18,266 bases of DNA from CAYLLT01 sp964591605 (GTDB lineage Bacteria > Planctomycetota > Phycisphaerae > UBA1845 > PWPN01). The notes under the pieces were generated by a model that was given only the letters and a program-made list of their open reading frames with translations, searched no databases and had not been told where the DNA came from. The stretch lies in assembly GCA_964591605.1 (NCBI GenBank), contig CAZQEN010000138.1, positions 1 to 18,266 of the forward strand. Direction: 5' to 3'. Positions within the stretch are counted from its first letter, which is position 1. Each line of letters begins with the position of its first letter. Position numbers and translations under genes: made by a program. This document shows positions 13,402-18,266 of this stretch, in pieces.

Positions 13402-13436
13402 ACGTCTCACGTCGAACGTCTCACGTCTCACATCGG
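13402..13436. repeat. Heptamer tandem tract after gatA
   Basis: Five 7-base units on the plus strand: ACGTCTC, ACGTCGA, ACGTCTC, ACGTCTC, ACATCGG. It lies 8 bases beyond the gatA stop codon (13445-13447) and 10 bases from the GAGCCCGAAGCG element. The unit differs in sequence from the other tracts, but the period is the same. Confidence 0.78.
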
Positions 13437-13444
13437 CTCGGCGC

Positions 13445-14899
13445 CTACAGCGGCGGCGTCCGCAGGTGCCAGTCCGTCTGCTGCTGATACGCGTGGGCGA
13501 TCCGCAGAAGCCTGTCCTCCGCAAAATGCGGGCCCATGAGCTGCAGGCCGATCGGCAGGTTGCTCCCGCCCAGGCCGCACGGGATGCTGATGCCCGGAAT
13601 CCCCGCCAGATTGGCCGAGACGGTGTAGACGTCGATCAGGTACATCGCCAGCGGGTCGGCCACCTTCTCGCCGATGGCAATGGGCAGCACCGGCGAGGTC
13701 GGGCAGGCGATCGCATCGACCTGCGTGAAGGCGTGGTCGAAATCGATCTTGATGAGCGTCCGCACCTTCAAGGCCTTGAGATAATAGGCGTCGTAGTAAC
13801 CGCTGGAGAGGGCATACGTGCCCAGCATGATCCGGCGGCGGACCTCGGCCCCGAATCCCTCCTGCCGGCTCGCCGCGTACACGTCGATGTAGTCGGCCGG
13901 GTGCGGCGTGCGGTAGCCGTAATGCACGCCGTCATAGCGGGCGAGGTTGCTCGACGCTTCGGCCGTGGCGATCAGGTAATAGCACGCGATGGCATACTTC
14001 ATGTGCGGCAGATGCACCGGCTGGACCGTCGCCCCCAGGCCGCGGTACACCTCGATCGCCGCCATGACCGCCGCTTTCACCTGCGGATCCAGTCCTTCGC
14101 CGAAGTACTCCTCCGCGTAGCCGATCTTGAGACCGGTCAGCGGCTGGTCAAGTGCGGCCAGGTAGTCGGGCACCGGATGGTTCACGCTCGTCGAATCGCG
14201 GCGGTCATGCCCGGCAATGACATTCATCATGAGGGCCGCATCAGCCGCCGAGCGGGCGAAGGGGCCGATCTGATCGAGGCTGCTGCCATACGCGACCAGG
14301 CCGTAGCGCGAGACGCGCCCGTACGTGGGTTTGAGCCCGGTCACGCCGCAGAACGAGGCCGGCTGGCGGATCGAGCCGCCGGTATCCGACCCCAGAGCCG
14401 CGGTCACGTACCCCGCCGCGACGGCCGCCGCCGACCCGCCCGAGCTTCCGCCGGGCGCGCGGTTCACGTCCCACGGGTTGCGTGTGGGGCCCATCGCGCT
14501 GTTCTCGGTGCTCGAGCCCATCGCGAATTCATCGAGATTGGTCTTCCCCACGATGACCGCGCCTGCCGCCTCGAGCCGCTCGACCACGTGGGCGTCATAG
14601 GGTGCCTGAAAGTTCTCCAGGATACGCGACGCGCAGGTCGTGCGGCCGAACCGCGTGCACAGGTTGTCCTTGATGAGGATCGGCAGGCCGGCCAGCGGCC
14701 CGACCTCTTCGCCTCTGGCGAGCCGTTCATCGATCTGTTCGGCGAGGTCCATCGCCCGGTCGCCGTCGTAGCTGATCAGGGCATGCAGCCGCGGCTCGAG
14801 AGCCGAGATTCGTGCCAGGGCCGCATCGACCGCCGCCCGACTCGAGAGCTGCCCCGAACGGATGGCATCACGGGTGGATAGCAGTGTGGGTACGGGCAT
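13445..14899 (-). CDS. gatA: Glutamyl-tRNA(Gln)/aspartyl-tRNA(Asn) amidotransferase subunit A
   Basis: This 484-residue protein is full length for GatA, the amidase subunit of the GatCAB complex that converts Glu-tRNA(Gln) or Asp-tRNA(Asn) into the amidated form using glutamine-derived ammonia. The amidase catalytic triad is complete: Lys77 (LPILIKDN), Ser152 (PGGSSGGSA) and Ser176 (SDTGGSIRQP). The C-terminal region (SANLAGIPGISIPCG) is also standard. It starts at ATG 14899, 115 bases after gatC; no Shine-Dalgarno is visible, and the heptamer/dyad tract at 14955-14989 lies in the gap. GatB is not in the window. The context is normal for gatC-gatA. Confidence 0.97.
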   Translation of the reverse strand: MPVPTLLSTRDAIRSGQLSSRAAVDAALARISALEPRLHALISYDGDRAMDLAEQIDERLARGEEVGPLAGLPILIKDNLCTRFGRTTCASRILENFQAPYDAHVVERLEAAGAVIVGKTNLDEFAMGSSTENSAMGPTRNPWDVNRAPGGSSGGSAAAVAAGYVTAALGSDTGGSIRQPASFCGVTGLKPTYGRVSRYGLVAYGSSLDQIGPFARSAADAALMMNVIAGHDRRDSTSVNHPVPDYLAALDQPLTGLKIGYAEEYFGEGLDPQVKAAVMAAIEVYRGLGATVQPVHLPHMKYAIACYYLIATAEASSNLARYDGVHYGYRTPHPADYIDVYAASRQEGFGAEVRRRIMLGTYALSSGYYDAYYLKALKVRTLIKIDFDHAFTQVDAIACPTSPVLPIAIGEKVADPLAMYLIDVYTVSANLAGIPGISIPCGLGGSNLPIGLQLMGPHFAEDRLLRIAHAYQQQTDWHLRTPPL

Positions 14900-14954
14900 G
14901 GTTGGGTCTTAGTGCTTCAGCCTCAAAAGTCCAGGTTCAGTTCTCACCTTTCCG

Positions 14955-14989
14955 ATCTCAGATTTGAGATTTGACATCTGAGACGCGAG
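14955..14989. repeat. Heptamer tract with dyad between gatC and gatA
   Basis: Units on the plus strand are ATCTCAG, ATTTGAG, ATTTGAC, ATCTGAG and a degenerate ACGCGAG. The tract contains a perfect 8-bp inverted pair, TCTCAGAT (14956-14963) and ATCTGAGA (14976-14983), with a 12-base loop. It lies 25 bases beyond the gatC stop, inside the presumed gatC-gatA transcript. Confidence 0.75.
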
Positions 14990-15014
14990 GAGTGTGATGC
15001 GAAGGTCATTCCGC

Positions 15015-15320
15015 TCAGGCCCCCGAATCCTGTTCGAGCACCTTGGGCACGGCGAAGAATGGCCCGTCGCGCTGTGGTGCGTTGGCCAGCGCTTCATCAG
15101 GCCTGAGCGAGCGGTGCGGCTCGTCCGGACGAAACACGTTGCTCACCGGAACCGCGTGGGCGGTCGGCGGAACATCGGCCGTGTCCACCTCGCTGAGCTG
15201 CTCCACATACGTCAGGATCGACGACAACTGCTCACTGAACAGCCGCACTTCCTCATCACTCGGCTTGAGCCGTGAGAGCATCGCGATGTGCCGCACTTCC
15301 TGTTCGCTGACCTTCTGCAT
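15015..15320 (-). CDS. gatC: Glutamyl-tRNA(Gln)/aspartyl-tRNA(Asn) amidotransferase subunit C
   Basis: The 101-residue protein matches GatC in length and sequence. It opens with SEQEVRHIAMLSRLKPSDEEV, then the helix LFSEQLSSILTYVEQLSEVDT, then a proline-containing wrap (VPPTAHAVPVSNVFRPDEP) and the usual end FFAVPKVLEQ. GatC stabilises GatA and holds it to GatB. ATG at 15320 has AGGA five bases upstream. It is followed by gatA on the same strand. The palindrome TCACGTGA (15331-15338) lies just upstream, with no assigned role. Confidence 0.95.
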   Translation of the reverse strand: MQKVSEQEVRHIAMLSRLKPSDEEVRLFSEQLSSILTYVEQLSEVDTADVPPTAHAVPVSNVFRPDEPHRSLRPDEALANAPQRDGPFFAVPKVLEQDSGA

Positions 15321-15387
15321 ACACGTCCTGTCACGTGATCACCGGCAGTTTCGTGCCTGAGGATTCAAAGCCCGCCTGCCCGTCACC

Positions 15388-15410
15388 ATCCGCAATCGGC
15401 AATCGGCAAT
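15388..15410 (-). repeat. Heptamer tandem tract after the small coupled gene
   Basis: On the minus strand three units, ATTGCCG, ATTGCCG and ATTGCGG, plus a partial AT begin two bases past the stop codon of the 67-residue gene. The first two units are the same as those in the tract at 11056-11101, which lies on the other strand. Confidence 0.8.
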
Positions 15411-15412
15411 GC

Positions 15413-15616
15413 TCATGAGCTTCCCAGCACCTGCGACCAGAAGATCTCCGCCAGGCCCCGCGGGAACGAGCCGCTGCCCACGGGAATGGCGGGGATGCGG
15501 GGGTGCTGCTCGGGATTGCGAAGCCCCTCCTCGAGGTACAACTCGGTCTCGCGGAGCATGCGGGCGCGGAGAATGACCCAGCTCTCGCGGCCTCGGGTTG
15601 AGAAGGGCAGCATCAT
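15413..15616 (-). CDS. Small hypothetical protein coupled to a membrane protein
   Basis: The 67-residue product is basic at the N-terminus (MMLPFSTRGRESWVILRARML), has a probable amphipathic helix (RETELYLEEGLRN), and a Pro/Gly-rich middle (HPRIPAIPVGSGSFPRGLAEIFW). No membrane segment or signal peptide and no family I recognise. Its ATG overlaps the stop of the eight-helix membrane protein (ATGA, 15613-15616), strong evidence for translational coupling and for being a real gene. A partner or accessory role for that membrane protein is inference. Confidence 0.6.
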   Translation of the reverse strand: MMLPFSTRGRESWVILRARMLRETELYLEEGLRNPEQHPRIPAIPVGSGSFPRGLAEIFWSQVLGSS

Positions 15617-16617
15617 GCGGATTCCTGCTGGGCCAGCCGTTCCATGCGATCGGCGGTCCAGAAGCCTCCCAGGGCCCCGGCGATGCCCACGGTCACATAC
15701 AGCACGGGCAGGGGTCGGACCAGATCGTGCGGCGGCGTGGTCGCCAGCAGCACGTACGGCTGGTAGGGCGTCCCCTGTGCCCAGGCCATGTCACCGCTCA
15801 GGTGTCCGAGAATGAAGCCGATCAGTCCCACCACAGGGGCCGCCAGGGCATACCAGAGTGTGTGCGTGCCGCCGGTGAAGTAGCGGGCGGCCAGCGCCCC
15901 GAGGTAGAGGCCGCCGGCGACGGATGCGATGACCTGGTTGCGCTCCACCATGGCGACCGGCGTGCGCGAGACGGTGTTCCAGATGACGATGAGTGCGATG
16001 AACAAGGTGATCGCGAAGGCGAGATAGTCCGCTGTCTGGCCGGCCAGCAGGGTCGAGCCTGCCCGCTTGCGTCCGGTGGCGGCCTTCGGCCCGCCGGCGG
16101 CGGCCGGCTTGGCGGCGGGTGGCGGCGAAACCTCCGCCACAGGCTCGGAGGCACTGGCCCAGAGCCACTTTCGCACGATCACCGTGGTGATCCAGGCGAC
16201 GGCCATGATGGAGGTCCAGAGAATGCAGTCGATCGCCAGGCTGAGCATGAGCGCGCGACGCGTCTCGGGCTGCGTTCCGGCGTGGTAGCCCAGCAGGATC
16301 TGCATCGTTCCGCCGCGGAGCGACATCGCCGCCACCCCGATGGCCGCCGCAAACACCCCCGCGTCGGGCAATCGCCGCCCAATGATGGCCGTCCCGATGG
16401 CGGCGCTGACCGCCGACAGCACGGCCAGGGTCGGCCACAGCGCCAGCACCGACGCGCCGCTGCGCGACAGCGTCAGGGCCATCTGCGCATCCGCGGGGTG
16501 GGCCACCTGCCAGCCCAGCGTCCGCAGCAGCAGGATGGCGACGGCGCACGCCAGCACGACGCGCAGCTTCTCGACGAAGCCCAGCGGAGGATCCATGAGC
16601 GAGGGATTCTCTTGCAT
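15613..16617 (-). CDS. Polytopic membrane protein of unknown function, about eight helices
   Basis: The 334-residue protein has hydrophobic segments near residues 18-36, 56-80, 87-101, 123-148, 198-215, 228-246, 254-272 and 304-322. A Pro/Ala/Lys-rich cytoplasmic-type linker (about 158-188) separates two sets of four. I recognise no transporter or enzyme motif. Polar residues inside helices are few (Asp130 in SLAIDCILW), so a transport role is not supported. The frame extends to a TTG at 16653; I chose ATG at 16617, which has a weak GGTGA just upstream. ATG at 16596 is possible. It lies 66 bp after the hydantoinase stop, in the same direction, and overlaps the following small gene. Confidence 0.8.
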   Translation of the reverse strand: MQENPSLMDPPLGFVEKLRVVLACAVAILLLRTLGWQVAHPADAQMALTLSRSGASVLALWPTLAVLSAVSAAIGTAIIGRRLPDAGVFAAAIGVAAMSLRGGTMQILLGYHAGTQPETRRALMLSLAIDCILWTSIMAVAWITTVIVRKWLWASASEPVAEVSPPPAAKPAAAGGPKAATGRKRAGSTLLAGQTADYLAFAITLFIALIVIWNTVSRTPVAMVERNQVIASVAGGLYLGALAARYFTGGTHTLWYALAAPVVGLIGFILGHLSGDMAWAQGTPYQPYVLLATTPPHDLVRPLPVLYVTVGIAGALGGFWTADRMERLAQQESA

Positions 16618-16683
16618 CAATTCACCGTAACCGAACGGCTCCTCACAGGTCAACCGCCCCGAAGACTCTCACGACACCACCGG

Positions 16684-18066
16684 CTAGAAGTGGATAGGCT
16701 CCCGCTTGAGGAACTGGCCGCGTCCGACGGTGCCGACGAACCGGCCGTCGCGGACGGCGATCTGGCCGCGGACGGTGACCACGTGGGGTCGCCCGCCGAT
16801 CTTCATGCCCTCAAAAGCGCTGTAATCGATATTCATGCGGTGCGTCCGGGCGCTGATCGTCCCTTCGTAATCGGGATCGTAGACCACCAGGTCCGCGTCG
16901 CTGCCGGGCTGGATGGTTCCCTTCCGCGGGAAGAGGCCGAAGATCCGGGCCGCGTTGGTGCTCGCGACGTTGACGAAGGTGTGCAGATCGATGCGGCCCG
17001 CCTTGACGCCGTAGGTGTAAAGCAGGTTGACCCGATCTTCGAGCGCCGGAATGCCGTTGGGGATCTTCGTGAAGTCCGCGGCGCCCATCGGCTTCTGGCC
17101 GCCAAAGTCAAAGGGGGCGTGATCGGTCGCGACCGTGTTGACGACCCCGGTGGCGAGCGCGTGCCACAGAACGTCCTGGTTCCGCCGGTCGCGGAGCGGC
17201 GGCGACATCACCCATTTGGCGCCTTCGAAGTGCGCCCGCTCGGCGAACGTCTTGTCGAGCAGCAGATACTGGATCAGCGTCTCGACCCAGACGTTCACGC
17301 CCGTCAGCCTTGCCTCGACGGCGACGCGGAGTGCCTCCTCGCAGCTCAGGTGCACGATGTAGACGTGGGCATCGTGCGCGCGGGCGAAGCTGAGCAGATG
17401 GTGAACGCCCTCGGCCTCGACGAACGGCGGGCGGCTCGGCTCGTGCCACTCGGGGCCCAGCCGGCCCCGGGCGACGAGTTCCTTCTGCCGCTCGGCCACC
17501 AGCGTCTCGTTCTCGCAATGCGCGGTCGTGATGACGCCCAGTTCCTTCGCCAGCCGCAGCGTCCGGTAGAGTTCCTCGTCGGTGACGCCGAACGCCCCCT
17601 TGTAGGCGAGGAAGATCTTGAAGGAGGCGACGCCGCCGGCCACGATCTCGCGCACCTGCCGCTCGATCGCCTCGTCATAGCGGGCGACGCCCAGGTGGTA
17701 GGTGTAGTCGCACGCCGATTTGCCCCGGCTCTGGGCATTCCACGTCTCGAAGGCGGCCATCGGCTCCTCGGCCCGGGAGGGGATGCACATGTCGAAGATC
17801 GTGGTCGTGCCCCCGGTGAGTGCGGCGATGCTGCCCGTCGTGTAGTCATCCTTGCTGAACGTGCCCATGAACGGCAGATAAATGTGCGTGTGCGGGTCGA
17901 TGAAGCCGGGGAACACGTATTTGCCTGCGGCGTCGACCACCTCGGCGCCCGCGGGCGCCGGGATGTTGCGGTCGATGCGCGTGATCGTCTCCCCCTCGCA
18001 CCAGATATCCGCCTGGAAACGCTGGGTGCCGGTGACAATCTCGCCGTTCTTGATCAGCAGGGACAT
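16684..18066 (-). CDS. Dihydropyrimidinase/D-hydantoinase-type cyclic amidohydrolase
   Basis: The 460-residue cytoplasmic enzyme has the full binuclear metal site of hydantoinases: His59 and His61 (DPHTHI), Lys150 to be carbamylated (ASFKIFLAYKG), His183 (TAHCENE), His239 (IVHLSC) and Asp315 (ATDHAPF). Tyr155 is at the usual catalytic position. Near the end, NIDYSAFEGMKIGG is typical of this group. It would open cyclic ureides such as dihydrouracil or hydantoins; allantoinase is less likely but possible. GGAGG 6 bases before ATG 18066 fixes the start; an in-frame Met at 18195 would overlap the terminal repeat. No pydA or carbamoylase gene is adjacent, so its pathway role is unresolved. Confidence 0.93.
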   Translation of the reverse strand: MSLLIKNGEIVTGTQRFQADIWCEGETITRIDRNIPAPAGAEVVDAAGKYVFPGFIDPHTHIYLPFMGTFSKDDYTTGSIAALTGGTTTIFDMCIPSRAEEPMAAFETWNAQSRGKSACDYTYHLGVARYDEAIERQVREIVAGGVASFKIFLAYKGAFGVTDEELYRTLRLAKELGVITTAHCENETLVAERQKELVARGRLGPEWHEPSRPPFVEAEGVHHLLSFARAHDAHVYIVHLSCEEALRVAVEARLTGVNVWVETLIQYLLLDKTFAERAHFEGAKWVMSPPLRDRRNQDVLWHALATGVVNTVATDHAPFDFGGQKPMGAADFTKIPNGIPALEDRVNLLYTYGVKAGRIDLHTFVNVASTNAARIFGLFPRKGTIQPGSDADLVVYDPDYEGTISARTHRMNIDYSAFEGMKIGGRPHVVTVRGQIAVRDGRFVGTVGRGQFLKREPIHF

Positions 18067-18072
18067 GACGGG

Positions 18073-18077
18073 CCTCC
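18073..18077 (-). promoter_or_regulatory. Shine-Dalgarno of the hydantoinase gene
   Basis: GGAGG on the minus strand with a 6-base spacer to the ATG at 18066. It decides against the upstream frame extension. The 18078-18169 stretch shows no gene or clear promoter. Confidence 0.65.
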
Positions 18078-18169
18078 GGGGAACCTCATCCCGCGGGTCA
18101 TTATCCCGTCGCGGGCATACGAGAGCAAAGCACCGCGTGGACGGCCTTGACGTGGGGGGCATCCGAAAT

Positions 18170-18238
18170 GCACGGGCACGTCTCTCGGGTGGCATGGACA
18201 GCGTCGGCTTCGCGCAGCGAGACCGACGCTGCCCGTGC
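18170..18238. repeat. Nested inverted-repeat element, copy 2
   Basis: Outer arms GCACGGGCA (18170-18178) and complement (18230-18238) enclose an inner perfect 9-bp stem, CAGCGTCGG (18199-18207) and CCGACGCTG (18223-18231). The pairs share bases at 18230-18231, so the two stems are alternatives rather than one fold. GGGTGGCATGG (18187-18197) and 14 of 15 bases of CAGC-TCGGCTTCGC are shared with the copy at 249-349. Positions 18239-18266 show nothing further. Confidence 0.7.
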
Positions 18239-18266
18239 GAGCCTCACCACGGAAAGGGTCACGCTC

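Noticed and set aside
15598..18150. An 850-codon open frame on the plus strand
   Set aside because: It runs opposite to three well-supported genes (the membrane protein, the small coupled gene and the hydantoinase), is rich in Arg/Gly/His/Asp with no domain motif, and is a typical antisense shadow in high-GC DNA.
1..18266. Defence island, prophage, integron or biosynthetic gene cluster
   Set aside because: No nuclease, integrase, transposase, phage structural, toxin-antitoxin or megasynthase genes are found; the genes are metabolic, signalling or secreted enzymes.

Overview
The window looks like chromosomal DNA from a planctomycete-type bacterium (Planctomycetota; class not resolvable from sequence alone). 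The evidence is the high GC content, two secreted family S1 sulfatases side by side, a large secreted di-heme cytochrome peroxidase ending in a dockerin-like pair of DxDGD repeats, several genes without a clear Shine-Dalgarno, and intergenic repeat families rather than insertion sequences. I see no rRNA, tRNA, transposase, integrase, phage gene or CRISPR array.

Layout, left to right. Positions 1-4512 hold a run of minus-strand genes read right to left: cytochrome peroxidase/dockerin protein (starts 4512), a 2-hydroxyacid dehydrogenase, a short hypothetical protein, then the start of a ClpS-type adaptor that leaves the window. Positions 4745-7706 hold two divergent sulfatases separated by 52 bp. 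Positions 7723-9791 hold the c-di-AMP synthesis pair cdaA-cdaR, with overlapping stop and start codons and a well-formed promoter. A 378-bp control region follows, then a plus-strand sugar isomerase-type TIM-barrel gene (10170-11051). Positions 11223-13267 hold a GNAT acetyltransferase and a deaminase-type amidohydrolase coupled by a 4-bp overlap. Positions 13445-15320 hold gatC and gatA. Positions 15413-16617 hold an eight-helix membrane protein coupled to a 67-residue protein. Positions 16684-18066 hold a dihydropyrimidinase/hydantoinase-type enzyme.

Functionally this is mostly housekeeping (tRNA-dependent amidation, c-di-AMP signalling, ClpS) mixed with secreted enzymes for sulfated polysaccharides and redox chemistry. 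I see no defence island and no biosynthetic gene cluster. No clearly new multi-gene system is evident.

The least-explained structure is intergenic. Tracts with a period of seven bases, differing in sequence from place to place, lie within about 40 bases after the stop codons of five genes, and a two-unit remnant follows a sixth. An inverted-repeat element with the core GAGCCCGAAGCG sits next to two of these tracts. A different hairpin repeat family occurs at both ends of the window. The main protein-level oddities are a changed DGA motif in CdaA and a changed Asp-Asn metal motif in the second sulfatase.
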